Positions 54,004 through 62,718 are shown, counted from the first letter of the stretch. The stretch: DNA of 64,000 bases from Fen-1258 sp947085815 (GCA_947085815.1 CAMTXU010000002.1:62001-126000); one strand, 5' to 3'. The notes: generated by a model from the letters alone, not told the origin. Translations and numbers: made by a program.

Positions 54004-54028
54004 TTTTAGCTTCCTAAAGCTAAAATTA
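54001..54028. terminator. Perfect 12-bp hairpin at the VanZ stop codon
   Basis: TAATTTTAGCTT (54001-54012) pairs with AAGCTAAAATTA (54017-54028) around the loop CCTA, and it includes the stop codon. There is no T-run on the plus strand, though the minus strand is followed by T-rich sequence. It may act as a weak terminator or protect the RNA 3' end. Confidence 0.55.
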
Positions 54029-54035
54029 AAGGCGC

Positions 54036-54235
54036 TTTTGCCATAGGTATGGCTATGCCACAATTTTCTCTGTCCCTCCTTTGGCTGGATTAAATTTTTA
54101 AAAACCACTGTTTTGCCATAGGCATCATTATGTGATTAAAATTGCCTTTAAGTTACAATTTTTATCAATCCAGTTTTACCAATCGAGTCTAATTCTGTCT
54201 ATATTTGTGGCGCAATAAAATACTGTTTTGCCATA
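54036..54235. repeat. Repeat cluster with TTTTGCCATA units and a shared 31-base core
   Basis: TTTTGCCATAGG occurs at 54036-54047 and 54111-54122, and TTTTGCCATA again at 54226-54235. Between the first two lies GGTATGGCTATGCC, matching the termini at 7447-7537, and the reverse core of the 43.9-kb element (54064-54094). No gene is seen between 54004 and 54289. Confidence 0.75.
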
Positions 54236-54289
54236 AAATAATAATTGCCCCGTAATCATAAATTTCTTTTACCAGAAAATCGGAATAAC

Positions 54290-55108
54290 TTGAACGCCGT
54301 AGAAATAAAAAATCTTCACTTCAACTACGAGAGCGCCATCAGCGGTCAATCGTTCGTACTGAATATTCCCGATTGGAAAATCGATAAGGGAGATTTTGTT
54401 AGTCTGCTGGGTCCGAACGGTTGCGGCAAGTCTACTCTGTTAAGATTGATAGGACATTTAATGGAATTAAATTCCGGCTCAATTTTAGTTGACGGCAAAA
54501 ATATTTTAGAGTATAAGCGGAAAGATTTGGTAAAAAAGATAGCGTATGTACCACAGAAGAATTTTTCAATCTTTCCATTTTCAGTTTACGAAATTGTGAT
54601 GATGGGGAGAAGTCCGTATTTGAACATGATGGGTTTTGAGAACGCCGAAGACAGAAAGATTGTGGATGAGGCTTTAAACATTATGCAGATAGAAAACCTG
54701 AAACAAAAAGGGATCAATGAAATTTCCGGGGGTGAAGCCCAGCGTGTTTTTATCGCTAGAGCGCTCGCACAAAAAGCCGAAATTATTTTGCTTGATGAAC
54801 CTAACGCTCATCTTGATCTCGAACATCAAGTAATGATTTTTAATCTGTTAAAAAAACTCAACGAAGAAGAAAAAATTACAGTGCTTACAGTTTCCCATGA
54901 TCTGAATCTCGTTGGAATATTTTCCAAAAAAATTGCTATGATGACAGATGGTTTTATTGCTATGGAGGGGGAGAAGACCGAGATACTTACGAGAGAGAAT
55001 ATTCAAAGAATTTTCAAAATAGATTCGGCGCTCTTTCCGAGTAGCGATAGTAAATCCATAAACGTATTAATCAATCCAAATTCTATCATTAACTTTACAC
55101 AAAATTGA
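54290..55108 (+). CDS. ABC transporter ATP-binding protein (siderophore/haem/cobalamin importer type), orphan
   Basis: A 272-residue ATPase with Walker A GPNGCGKST, Q-loop YVPQKNF, signature ISGGEAQRVFIARAL, Walker B IILLDEPNAHLD and the switch histidine in VSHDLN. The order and FPFSVYEIVMMGRSPYL match FecE/BtuD-type ATPases. The TTG at 54290 gives the usual short N terminus (NAVEIKNLHFNYES); a TTG at 54245 would add 15 residues. No permease or binding protein is adjacent, so its partners are elsewhere. The following gene overlaps by 4 bases. Confidence 0.87.
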   Translation: MNAVEIKNLHFNYESAISGQSFVLNIPDWKIDKGDFVSLLGPNGCGKSTLLRLIGHLMELNSGSILVDGKNILEYKRKDLVKKIAYVPQKNFSIFPFSVYEIVMMGRSPYLNMMGFENAEDRKIVDEALNIMQIENLKQKGINEISGGEAQRVFIARALAQKAEIILLDEPNAHLDLEHQVMIFNLLKKLNEEEKITVLTVSHDLNLVGIFSKKIAMMTDGFIAMEGEKTEILTRENIQRIFKIDSALFPSSDSKSINVLINPNSIINFTQN

Positions 55109-56130
55109 AACCTCGTTCTAAAAATAGCGGTTCATTCATCTTATTAGGAACAATTATTTTCCTAAATCTTGTCGCACTGCTTTTTCTAAAGTATAACTTA
55201 AATGGTCTCTCGCTCAGCAATTTTCGGTTGGATTATATCGGCAATGTATTAAACCTATTCATTTCGGTAATGATGTTGGTCGGAATTCTTATCCAAATAG
55301 TCCGGGGAAAAAATGTTGATATCCGAAGAGCAAGGTTTTTGATAGCGTTGCAATTTTTTATTACTCTTTCACTTAGTTTGGCATATGTTGTAACCAAATT
55401 CGATATAGTAAATCCCGTTGGTTACTTGTTCAATTTTCCGGTAAAGAAAGTTTATACCGGTTTTTTATTTATTATTGGTGCCCTCGTTCAAATCTATTCT
55501 CTGCTCTATATCTGGGGTTTGATTTACGGTGCCGAAAATTTATTCGAAATAAGAACGTTTATTAGAAGTATTATTATTGTCGTTCTGCTTCTAGTCTTCT
55601 CACTATTTAATGTTTGGAATGTCCGGCTATATGATGAGAAGAAAATTCCAGACGCAAAGTTTGAATACGGATGCATACCCGGAGCAGCGGTTTGGAGCCG
55701 CGGAAAACCGAGTCCTATTTTCGAAGGGAGAATTCGCAAGGCTTTTGAACTCTATAAGAAAGGAATTATTAAACAAGTAATTCTAACCGGAGGCAACGCA
55801 CCCGGCGAGATAAGCGAGTCCGAATCTGCATATAAGTATTTAAGAAATCTCGATATACCGGAAAAAAAACTAAGGATCGAGACGCAATCGTCAACTACTA
55901 CCTTGCAGATAAAATTTTTGTCAAGAGAATACTTTTATGAGAACAATTCAAAACCCATTTTAATTATTTCCGATGGTTTTCATCTGACAAGAATAGTGCA
56001 GATCGCAAAATTTTTTAATGTAAATGTTATTGGTGTTTCATCCGATTACTCGATGTCATTCGATAAGACACTCTTTTACCGGGCGCGCGAAAGCGTAGCT
56101 CTTCTTTTATTCTGGTTTTTTGCAATTTAG
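55105..56130 (+). CDS. Membrane protein with DUF218 (ElyC/SanA/YdcF) domain
   Basis: A 341-residue protein. The first ~170 residues contain about five hydrophobic segments; the rest is a DUF218 domain with GAAVWSRGKPSPIFEGRIRKAFELYKKG, VILTGGNAPGEISESESAYKYL, ETQSSTTTLQIKF and ILIISDGFHLTRI. Relatives affect envelope integrity and peptidoglycan at low temperature or vancomycin tolerance; the biochemical role is unknown. The TTG start overlaps the ABC gene stop (TTGA). Confidence 0.85.
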   Translation: MKPRSKNSGSFILLGTIIFLNLVALLFLKYNLNGLSLSNFRLDYIGNVLNLFISVMMLVGILIQIVRGKNVDIRRARFLIALQFFITLSLSLAYVVTKFDIVNPVGYLFNFPVKKVYTGFLFIIGALVQIYSLLYIWGLIYGAENLFEIRTFIRSIIIVVLLLVFSLFNVWNVRLYDEKKIPDAKFEYGCIPGAAVWSRGKPSPIFEGRIRKAFELYKKGIIKQVILTGGNAPGEISESESAYKYLRNLDIPEKKLRIETQSSTTTLQIKFLSREYFYENNSKPILIISDGFHLTRIVQIAKFFNVNVIGVSSDYSMSFDKTLFYRARESVALLLFWFFAI

Positions 56131-56164
56131 TTCTATTTGATATTCAAATTTATTTGGAGAAATA

Positions 56165-57256
56165 ATGGAAAATTTTAATGTAATGGAAAAATATGGACAT
56201 GAACAAGTTGTGTTTTGCTCTAACGTTGAATCCGGTTTGAAAGCGATCATTGCAATTCATGATACCACTTTAGGACCCGCACTCGGAGGTACAAGAATGA
56301 TGAATTACAGTTCGATCGATCAAGCTTTGAACGACGCATTAAGATTATCTCGCGCCATGACATATAAAGCAGCTGTAGCGGGATTGAACCTTGGCGGTGG
56401 CAAAGCGGTTATAATAGGAGATTCGGCAACTCAGAAAGACGAAATGCTTTTCAGAACATTCGGAAAATTTGTTGAAGGACTGGGAGGGAGATTTATTACT
56501 GCAGAAGATGTCGGCACTAATGTAAAAGATATGGAATACGTTCGGATGGAAACAAAATATGTTACAGGAATATCTAAAGCTCTTGGAGGATCGGGTGATC
56601 CTTCTCCAGTCACGTCCTATGGTGTTTATGTCGGAATGAAAGCCTGTGCAAATGCGGTCTGGGGAAGTGATTCCTTGCGTGGTAAAAAAATTGCGGTACA
56701 AGGTGCAGGACAAGTAGCTCATGCTCTTTGCGAACATCTTTATAGTGAAGGAGCTGAAATATTTATAACCGATCTCAACGAGCGTAAAGTTCAGCGTGTA
56801 CTTGAAACCATCAAAGCCAAAGTAGTTAGACCGGAAGAAATTTATGAACTGGATGTAGATATTTTTTCTCCGAACGCGTTAGGTGCCGTCATTAACGAAA
56901 ACACAATTCCGAAGATAAAAGCCCGGATAATAGCAGGCGGCGCCAATAATCAGCTTGAGGAGGAAGAAAGTCATGGCAGGATGCTTCTAGACAAAAATAT
57001 TCTTTATGCCCCGGATTATGTAATCAACGCAGGTGGTTTAATAAACGTTGCGAACGAATTGGAAGGATATCGGCAGGACCGTGCGATGAAACACGCCGAA
57101 GGAATCTATGAGATTCTTTCGAGAGTAATCAAAGTATCAAAAGAGCAGAATATTCCAACCAATATTGCATCAAATAAAATTGCGGAAGCAAGATTGGCAA
57201 AAATCGGCGGTATCAGAAAAATCTATACGCCCTGTCCAAATTCAAATGTGAAATAA
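56165..57256 (+). CDS. Leucine dehydrogenase (Glu/Leu/Phe/Val dehydrogenase family)
   Basis: A 363-residue NAD-dependent enzyme that deaminates branched-chain amino acids. K68 (substrate carboxylate) in AMTYKAA and K80 (catalytic) in LNLGGGKAVI sit at the positions known from Bacillus leucine dehydrogenase. TAEDVGT, the dinucleotide fold VQGAGQVAHALCEHL and GGANNQLEE follow. A TTTGGAGA ribosome site precedes the ATG. It is a single gene with its own terminator. Confidence 0.93.
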   Translation: MENFNVMEKYGHEQVVFCSNVESGLKAIIAIHDTTLGPALGGTRMMNYSSIDQALNDALRLSRAMTYKAAVAGLNLGGGKAVIIGDSATQKDEMLFRTFGKFVEGLGGRFITAEDVGTNVKDMEYVRMETKYVTGISKALGGSGDPSPVTSYGVYVGMKACANAVWGSDSLRGKKIAVQGAGQVAHALCEHLYSEGAEIFITDLNERKVQRVLETIKAKVVRPEEIYELDVDIFSPNALGAVINENTIPKIKARIIAGGANNQLEEEESHGRMLLDKNILYAPDYVINAGGLINVANELEGYRQDRAMKHAEGIYEILSRVIKVSKEQNIPTNIASNKIAEARLAKIGGIRKIYTPCPNSNVK

Positions 57257-57276
57257 ATAATCTATATTTATTAAAT

Positions 57277-57311
57277 AAGAGAAGTTAAGCCCAACTTCTC
57301 TTTTGTTTTTT
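57277..57311 (+). terminator. Rho-independent terminator after leucine dehydrogenase
   Basis: AAGAGAAGTT (57277-57286) pairs with AACTTCTCTT (57293-57302) around AAGCCC, followed by TTGTTTTTT. Confidence 0.88.
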
Positions 57312-57361
57312 GAAATTAAGAAGTAGATTGTGCATCAAATTTTGAAATTTTGTTGAAAACG

Positions 57362-57841
57362 ATGAAAAAATCGAATAGAAGAGAAATAAGGGAAAAGGTT
57401 CTTCAAGTTCTTTATGCTTATGAAATCAATGGTGATGGCTTAACTCTCCTCACTAACGGAATTTTATCCGATGTGACCGCCGAGAGCGATATTCTGTTCG
57501 CTAAACAGTTGATTAATCGAGTTGTGGCAAATAGAAAAGAGCTTGATGATCAAATTCGCACCAGAGTTGAAAATTGGGAAATGGAGAGAATTGCTCTCAT
57601 CGATAGAATATTGCTTAGGATCGGTATGGCGGAAATATTTTTTTTCCAGGAGATTCCACCTAAAGTATCTATTAACGAAGTGATTGATATTGCCAAAGAT
57701 TATTCCACCGCAAACAGCGGAAAATTTATTAACGGCATTCTCGATGCGATTTTATCTGACCTCAAAAAAGAGGGCACGCTGAATAAAAGCGGTAGAGGAC
57801 TTATTGAAGAATCCTTACCTAAAAAATCCGACGAAGAATAA
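57362..57841 (+). CDS. nusB: Transcription antitermination factor NusB
   Basis: A 159-residue all-helical RNA-binding protein that with NusE supports rRNA antitermination. The family opening NRREIREKVLQVLYAYEINGDG and the close IPPKVSINEVIDIAKDYSTANSGKFINGILDAI are both present. The ATG at 57362 is preferred over a TTG four codons upstream. The next gene overlaps by 38 bases. Confidence 0.94.
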   Translation: MKKSNRREIREKVLQVLYAYEINGDGLTLLTNGILSDVTAESDILFAKQLINRVVANRKELDDQIRTRVENWEMERIALIDRILLRIGMAEIFFFQEIPPKVSINEVIDIAKDYSTANSGKFINGILDAILSDLKKEGTLNKSGRGLIEESLPKKSDEE

Positions 57842-59144
57842 ATCAAGCGAAAAGTTCAATGTTTTTATCTGGACTCTTTTTGATTTTGCGAATACTTCCT
57901 ATTCCATTGTTGTTGTAACTTTCCTCTATGCAGTTTATTTCAAACAGACTGTCGTTGATGGAAAGGCTGTGGGAGATTTTTACTGGAGTATCGGTACAAG
58001 TATTTCAATGTTTATTACTGCGTTGATATCACCGGTTCTCGGCGCTATTGCCGATTACTCCGCAGGCAAAAAAAGATTTTTACTTTTCTTTACGCTCGCA
58101 TGCATCATCTCAACATCACTTCTCTATTTTGTAAATAGGGGAGATGTCTTTCTCGGGCTCACATTATTTATTATTGCTAATGTTGGTTTTGAAGCCGGTC
58201 TTGTTTTTTATGATTCATTCCTTCCCGAAATTACGGCGCCAAAAAATTTCGGTAGAGTTAGCGGATATGGTTTCGCAATGGGATATCTTGGATCACTGAC
58301 TACGCTTGCACTTGTTTTCCCCTTCATCAAATCGAATATGATACAAGAAACCTTTCCACTCTCGGCATTGGTATTCTTAATCTTTGCTATCCCGCTTTTT
58401 GTCTTTATAAAAGATAACCGTAAAAAAGTTGTAAGAGAAGAGTCCTTTGTAAAGATTGGAATAACACGTGTCTTCAATACCATTTCACATCTGAGAAATT
58501 ATAAGAATCTGTCCCTCTTTTTACTCGCATTCTTCTTTTATATTGAAGGCGTTAATACGGTTATCTACTTTTCCGGAAACTACGCGAGTACTACACTTCA
58601 TTTTACGATGGAAGAATTGATTGTTTTTTTCTTGATCGTTCAGACTACCGCAATTCTAGGCTCGCTGGCATTCGGTTTTCTGGCGGATTCATTCGGTCAA
58701 AAAAAATCGCTTATTCTTTCATTAGTTATCTGGATAGTAACAATATTTTTTGCTTTTGCTACCAGCGACCAAAATGGGTATGTGATTCAACATCTCTCTA
58801 AACTCTTAAACACAAATGCCGGTTCAGTCTCAAGAATGAGTTTTTATTTAGTTGGGTTACTTGCCGGAAGTGTAATGGGTGCAACTCAATCAACAAGCCG
58901 GAGTCTGATGTCACGCTTAACGCCATTAGAGCGGAAGACAGAATTTTTTGGTTTCTATTCATTGTTCGGAAAAAGCTCGGCGATTCTTGGCCCACTGGTT
59001 TTTGGCTTTGTAAGTTATATGACCGGTGAGCAGAGATTTGCGATACTAACCATATCTATTTTCTTTTTAATAGGACTTGGAGTTTTAAGTTTTGTGAGTG
59101 ATGAATCGGAGTACGTTGAAAAAACCGAGTCTAATTTAGGCTAG
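57804..59144 (+). CDS. UMF1/Atg22-like major facilitator transporter
   Basis: A 446-residue protein with twelve hydrophobic segments. IWTLFDFANTSYSIVVVTFLYAVYF is the characteristic first helix of the UMF1 family, and ISPVLGAIADYSAGKKRFL the A-loop. Related proteins export amino acids or peptide breakdown products; substrate is unknown here. The TTG start inside nusB is the only in-frame option before the first helix. It ends 4 bases into the convergent M50-like gene. Confidence 0.87.
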   Translation: MKNPYLKNPTKNKSSEKFNVFIWTLFDFANTSYSIVVVTFLYAVYFKQTVVDGKAVGDFYWSIGTSISMFITALISPVLGAIADYSAGKKRFLLFFTLACIISTSLLYFVNRGDVFLGLTLFIIANVGFEAGLVFYDSFLPEITAPKNFGRVSGYGFAMGYLGSLTTLALVFPFIKSNMIQETFPLSALVFLIFAIPLFVFIKDNRKKVVREESFVKIGITRVFNTISHLRNYKNLSLFLLAFFFYIEGVNTVIYFSGNYASTTLHFTMEELIVFFLIVQTTAILGSLAFGFLADSFGQKKSLILSLVIWIVTIFFAFATSDQNGYVIQHLSKLLNTNAGSVSRMSFYLVGLLAGSVMGATQSTSRSLMSRLTPLERKTEFFGFYSLFGKSSAILGPLVFGFVSYMTGEQRFAILTISIFFLIGLGVLSFVSDESEYVEKTESNLG

Positions 59145-59818
59145 TTTTTATAGCTAAAGCGCATTGCGAGGTAGATTCCAACAATCGAAATAAATGCCCA
59201 CGATAATCCAATAATTATAACAGGAATATTTGTAAGACTCGAAATAAGAGAAGCGTCTGATAATTCTGATGATCGTGAGAGTAGATCATCCTTAATGTCG
59301 AACATGACATAGATGCAGCTAATCAACCCAAACGCACGAACAACAATTTTGATGATGGGTATTCGCAAAAGAAATGCGGAAGTAATCAAAAGTAATGATA
59401 GGATCAAAGCGAGTATTACGAATGTGATTCCTGCTGGTACACTTATCGATGTTACGAGAATTAGAACTGATAATGAAATGAGAATCCAAAATCCGTTCTT
59501 CTTGAAATTTGGTGAAGTGAAGATCAATAATCCCCAGAGCAGACTTCCCAAATAGCCGGCAGAAGCAATAAAAATAGTGTTGCCCTCTTCGGTTTCGCAT
59601 TTACCGCCGAGATCAAGACCAATATTCATTTCTATAATTTTACCGCCGCTGATTAACGCAGCAAAGGCGTGACTTATTTCATGTAATAAAACCACAATCA
59701 GTTTTATCGGGTAGATGAAATAAGTATTCCACAGAAAAAAACTTATAATCAATAAGGTAAATAGTATAACCAGCTCGGTAATTTGATTTTTCTTGTTTAG
59801 TGTTTTAGCCATGATCAT
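59141..59818 (-). CDS. M50-family (M50B-like) membrane metallopeptidase
   Basis: A 225-residue protein with about six hydrophobic segments. The zinc motif HEISH is at residues 46-50 inside a hydrophobic helix (LIVVLLHEISHAFAAL), followed by GGKIIEMNIG and the second motif region FIASAGYLGSLLWG. Site-2-protease-type cleavage in the membrane is the family role, but the usual later NPDG/DxxP ligand motif is not clear, so activity is uncertain. An ATG at 59812 is an alternative start. Confidence 0.75.
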   Translation of the reverse strand: MIMAKTLNKKNQITELVILFTLLIISFFLWNTYFIYPIKLIVVLLHEISHAFAALISGGKIIEMNIGLDLGGKCETEEGNTIFIASAGYLGSLLWGLLIFTSPNFKKNGFWILISLSVLILVTSISVPAGITFVILALILSLLLITSAFLLRIPIIKIVVRAFGLISCIYVMFDIKDDLLSRSSELSDASLISSLTNIPVIIIGLSWAFISIVGIYLAMRFSYKN

Positions 59819-59940
59819 TATATTATTATCATTTGCAAAATAAATAAATCTTGATTAAGTCTTATACTGATCATAAATTTGTTTGTGAAAGGATTGAGAT
59901 ATTTATTCAGAAGTTTTCTAATTGTAAAATTTAACATGAT

Positions 59941-60013
59941 GCGGGCGTAACTCAGTTGGTAGAGTATCGGCTTCCCAAGCCGGTTGCCGCGGGTTCGAGT
60001 CCCGTCGCCCGCT
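59941..60013 (+). tRNA. tRNA-Gly (anticodon CCC)
   Basis: 73 bases. The acceptor stem GCGGGCG/CGCCCGC is perfect, the D arm CTCAGTTGGTAGAG, the anticodon loop TTCCCAA gives CCC, and the T arm reads CGGGTTCGAGTCCCG. The 3' CCA is not encoded. Confidence 0.96.
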
Positions 60014-60092
60014 CAAAATATTCTTTTGTACTGTTGAATCTCTCTGTTAATTGTTCTATAATTGGTGCGCAAATTTTAAAGCTCTTTTATTA

Positions 60093-60167
60093 GGGGGCTT
60101 AGCTCAGTTGGTTCAGAGCATCTGCCTTACAAGCAGAGGGTCGTAGGTTCGAATCCTTCAGCCCCCA
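60093..60167 (+). tRNA. tRNA-Val (anticodon TAC)
   Basis: 75 bases. The acceptor stem GGGGGCT pairs with AGCCCCC, the D arm is GCTCAGTTGGTTCAGAGC, the anticodon loop CTTACAA gives TAC, and the T arm contains GGTTCGAATCC. The 3' CCA is not encoded. It lies 79 bases after tRNA-Gly and borders the accessory-looking region. Confidence 0.95.
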
Positions 60168-60169
60168 CA

Positions 60170-60207
60170 AAAAACCCTTGTAATTAAATCTGTTGCGAGG
60201 GTTTTTC
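60170..60207 (+). terminator. Terminator after the tRNA pair
   Basis: AAAAACCCT (60170-60178) pairs with AGGGTTTTT (60198-60206), with two further pairs inside. The 3' arm supplies the T-run. Confidence 0.8.
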
Positions 60208-60416
60208 ATTTTAAAGTCACCAGGCAGAGGGTCAAGGTTCTCCCGAAGGGACTCCAACGGAGTGTCACTATTTGATGCGACTGCAATATTTTCGTTGGGA
60301 CTTACAGCTAAAGAATTATTTTTTATAGTACCGTCTAAGGTTTGTTGCGCCTGAACTTTTATTGATATAATGATAAGCAGCGTAGCTACTATTCCAATTT
60401 TGATTTTAGTTTTCAT
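60171..60416 (-). pseudogene. Broken signal-peptide ORF ending in tRNA-Val
   Basis: The frame starts at 60416 with a clear signal peptide (KTKIKIGIVATLLIIISIKVQAQ) and about 60 residues of mature sequence (NNSLAVSPNENIAVASNSD). It then runs into the terminator and antisense through tRNA-Val (to 60099), where the residues DSNLRPSACKADAL are the well-known artefact of translating a tRNA backwards. The start looks like a genuine exported protein whose remainder has been lost. It follows the YeiH-type gene by 12 bases on the same strand. Confidence 0.55.
60224..60240 (+). repeat. Partial copy of the tRNA-Val 3' half
   Basis: GCAGAGGGTC at 60224-60233 repeats tRNA-Val 60133-60142 exactly, followed by AAGGTTC against GTAGGTTC in the tRNA. 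It could be a decayed attachment-site duplicate. Confidence 0.4.
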
Positions 60417-60428
60417 ATTTTTATTGTA

Positions 60429-61400
60429 TTAGTTTGTAAAAAAGGTTACCGCCCAAAGTGTAGCTGAAGCAATAATTAGCCAAAGTACCACACCTTGTAT
60501 TAATGGTTTAAATCCAACGGAAGCTATTGTTTTTCTGTTCAACCCACAGCCTATCAAAAACAGGGTTAATGTTAATCCTGCTTTAGCAAAGCTAGTTAAA
60601 TAATGGTTGTATTCTTGCACAATGGGTACGTAAGTATTCGCAATCATTGCTAGGACGAATAATCCGATGAAATAAGGAATTTTTATTTTACTTTTTTTAC
60701 TCTTAAAAATAAAAGTGGATAAAAAAGCAACAGGAATAATCCATAAAGCTCTCGCTAATTTCACTGTAGTAGCAATTTCCAATGCTTGCGGGCCATATTT
60801 ACTAGCTGCCCCAACTACTGAACTCGTGTCGTGAATAGCTATTGCACACCACATTCCAAATTGTGTTTGCGATAAATGTAACTGATGTCCCATGAATGGG
60901 AATAAAAATAAAGCAATAGAATTCAAAATAAATATTGTGCCTAATGCAACGGATATTTGTTTTTCTTCGGCTTTTATTACCGGAGAAACGGCTGCTATGG
61001 CACTTCCGCCACAAATTGCTGTACCTGCAGAAATTAAATAAGATGTTTTCTTTTCAATATTCAGAGATTTACCCATAAGGAAGCCTATAATTAGGGTTCC
61101 GATAATTGATATTATTGTAAAAACTATTCCTTCTTTGCCCGCTTCCATAGCACTTGTAACGTTCATGCCAAAACCTAATCCAACAACAGAGACCTGTAAT
61201 AATATGTGAGTTGCTTTATGATTAAGATGCAAATAGGGATGCCCAATAAACTGAGCAATGACAAAACCCATCAGCAATGCAATTGGCGGTGTTATTAATG
61301 GTGATAAACAGAATACTACTGATAATAAAAAAATTACTTCCCTTGTGGTGACGCTTTTATCTAATATGTATTTAATTCCTTTTTTATTTTGATTTTCCAT
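60429..61400 (-). CDS. YeiH family putative sulfate exporter
   Basis: A 323-residue membrane protein with about ten helices. SAGTAICGGSAIAAVSPVIKAEEKQISVALGTIFILNSIALFLFPFMG and GMWCAIAIHDTSSVVGAA are the family's diagnostic stretches. Transport of sulfate or a related sulfur compound is only a family-name prediction. The ATG at 61400 is chosen; a TTG nine codons upstream adds an atypical tail. A LysR regulator lies upstream on the same strand, 76 bases away, as is common for yeiH. Confidence 0.9.
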   Translation of the reverse strand: MENQNKKGIKYILDKSVTTREVIFLLSVVFCLSPLITPPIALLMGFVIAQFIGHPYLHLNHKATHILLQVSVVGLGFGMNVTSAMEAGKEGIVFTIISIIGTLIIGFLMGKSLNIEKKTSYLISAGTAICGGSAIAAVSPVIKAEEKQISVALGTIFILNSIALFLFPFMGHQLHLSQTQFGMWCAIAIHDTSSVVGAASKYGPQALEIATTVKLARALWIIPVAFLSTFIFKSKKSKIKIPYFIGLFVLAMIANTYVPIVQEYNHYLTSFAKAGLTLTLFLIGCGLNRKTIASVGFKPLIQGVVLWLIIASATLWAVTFFTN

Positions 61401-61476
61401 GATACTTATTTGTTTTTGTTGGTACAAATTTCAGCTAATATAGTATCAAATGGAAATGGTTAAATGTTATGCGCCA

Positions 61477-62370
61477 TTACTTAAAGTTATAGTGGCTGGC
61501 AAATTTCATAAATAGTTCGGGTAATGCTTCAGCTTGTCCTTGTTGTTGGATAAAATAAAAATTTCGTGAGATTGAAAAGTCTTTAATATCTATGATACTG
61601 TATTTATTATCTTTAAGTTCTTTAAATATTGAATGGACAGAGAGAAATGCCATACAGTTGCTGTGAAGTATATAATTTTTAATGCTTTCGGTACTTCCTA
61701 ATCGCATTTCAATATTTAAATCGGAAATTTTTATACCTAAGGGTTTTAAATGATGCGCAATAACCTCTAATGTTCCTGAACCTTGTTCGCGAAATAAAAG
61801 TGGAATGTTTTTTAATTCATCAATAGAGATCTTTTGTTTCTTTGAAAGAGGATTGGTGCTGTTTGCCACTAAAATAATTTCGTCTTTGACAAATTGGGTA
61901 TATTTAAGATAGGATTTTTTAGATTTCCCTTCTGTAATTCCCAAATCAATTTCATTGTTTTGGAGAGCGATTTCAATTTGTTCAGTATTATTTGTTACTA
62001 AAGAAACCGTAAGCTGGTCAAATTTTTCATGAAAACGTGCTAAAATTTGAGGCAAAACATATTGAGCAATTGTAGTACTTGCTCCAATTCTTAATTTACC
62101 ATTGAATTTTTGAGTTACAGTATTGAGTTCAAACTCTAAATCGCGATATATATCAAATAATTTTTCGGTATGTGAAAGTAAAATAATTCCAGCTGGAGTT
62201 AATTTGATTTTAGAACCATTTCTTTCAAATAGCTTTACTTTTAGAAAACTTTCAATTTCTTGTATGTGTTTAGAAACGGCAGGTTGTGTAATAAACAACT
62301 CTTCGGCAGCTTTTGTAAAATTGAGCCGCTTTGCCACTTTATGAAAGACTTGTAAACGTAAATCAAACAT
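61477..62370 (-). CDS. LysR-family transcriptional regulator
   Basis: A 297-residue regulator. The N-terminal winged helix-turn-helix reads VFHKVAKRLNFTKAAEELFITQPAVSKHIQEIESFLKVKLFERNG, then a helix and a periplasmic-binding-like effector domain (GKLRIGASTTIAQYVLPQILARF, LFREQGSGT). It resembles CysB/CbbR-type YeiE regulators that govern yeiH. The ATG at 62370 is the correct start; the 29 upstream codons read through repeat DNA. It probably controls the adjacent transporter. Confidence 0.92.
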   Translation of the reverse strand: MFDLRLQVFHKVAKRLNFTKAAEELFITQPAVSKHIQEIESFLKVKLFERNGSKIKLTPAGIILLSHTEKLFDIYRDLEFELNTVTQKFNGKLRIGASTTIAQYVLPQILARFHEKFDQLTVSLVTNNTEQIEIALQNNEIDLGITEGKSKKSYLKYTQFVKDEIILVANSTNPLSKKQKISIDELKNIPLLFREQGSGTLEVIAHHLKPLGIKISDLNIEMRLGSTESIKNYILHSNCMAFLSVHSIFKELKDNKYSIIDIKDFSISRNFYFIQQQGQAEALPELFMKFASHYNFK

Positions 62371-62417
62371 TATTATAGAATTAGGTTGTTTAGTTCTTCT
62401 CTTTTTTAGGGTTCCGG

Positions 62418-62546
62418 CTAACGTTCCGCGCCTACCCGCTGCCAGGCTTTTATTCAACTACCTTACCGAGAAGTATAGAATACGAATTTAGTAATTAGTT
62501 ATCAAGAAAAGCACAAGTGAAAGCCTGGCAAAGGGTAGGCTGTTAG
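62418..62546. repeat. attC-like inverted repeat, 129 bp
   Basis: CTAAC at 62418 and GTTAG ending at 62546 bound the element. Inside, arms 62430-62450 and 62520-62540 pair in 18 of 21 positions: GCCTACCC and GCCAGGCTTT on the left, with their reverse complements on the right, separated on each side by a 3-base bulge. The loop is ~69 bases. A bulged, paired stem bounded by CTAAC/GTTAG is the layout of integron attC sites; no integrase is in the window. Confidence 0.55.
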
Positions 62547-62718
62547 TAACGGGTTGTTTTTGTGTGGCAGCCAACCAATGTCAAATCTGTTTTGCAGCCT
62601 ATTTGTATGGCAACCTTCCAAAGTCAATTTCAACTTATTCATTCAAGCTGGTAAGTAAGACAGTCTCCAGATTTATCTATTATTTTTTATTGAAGGAATT
62701 CTTTTTTTCAACTCGCTA

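Noticed and set aside
54001..54028. Classical Rho-independent terminator for the nuo-nnr-VanZ run
   Set aside because: The stem is perfect, but it is AT-rich and lacks a plus-strand T-run, so I kept it only as a hairpin with modest confidence.
60099..60170. C-terminal DSNLRPSACKADALNQLS of the minus-strand ORF
   Set aside because: This is tRNA-Val and its flank translated backwards, a known annotation artefact.
62371..62457. 29-residue N-terminal extension of the LysR regulator
   Set aside because: It reads through part of the attC-like repeat; LysR proteins start close to the helix-turn-helix, as ATG 62370 does.
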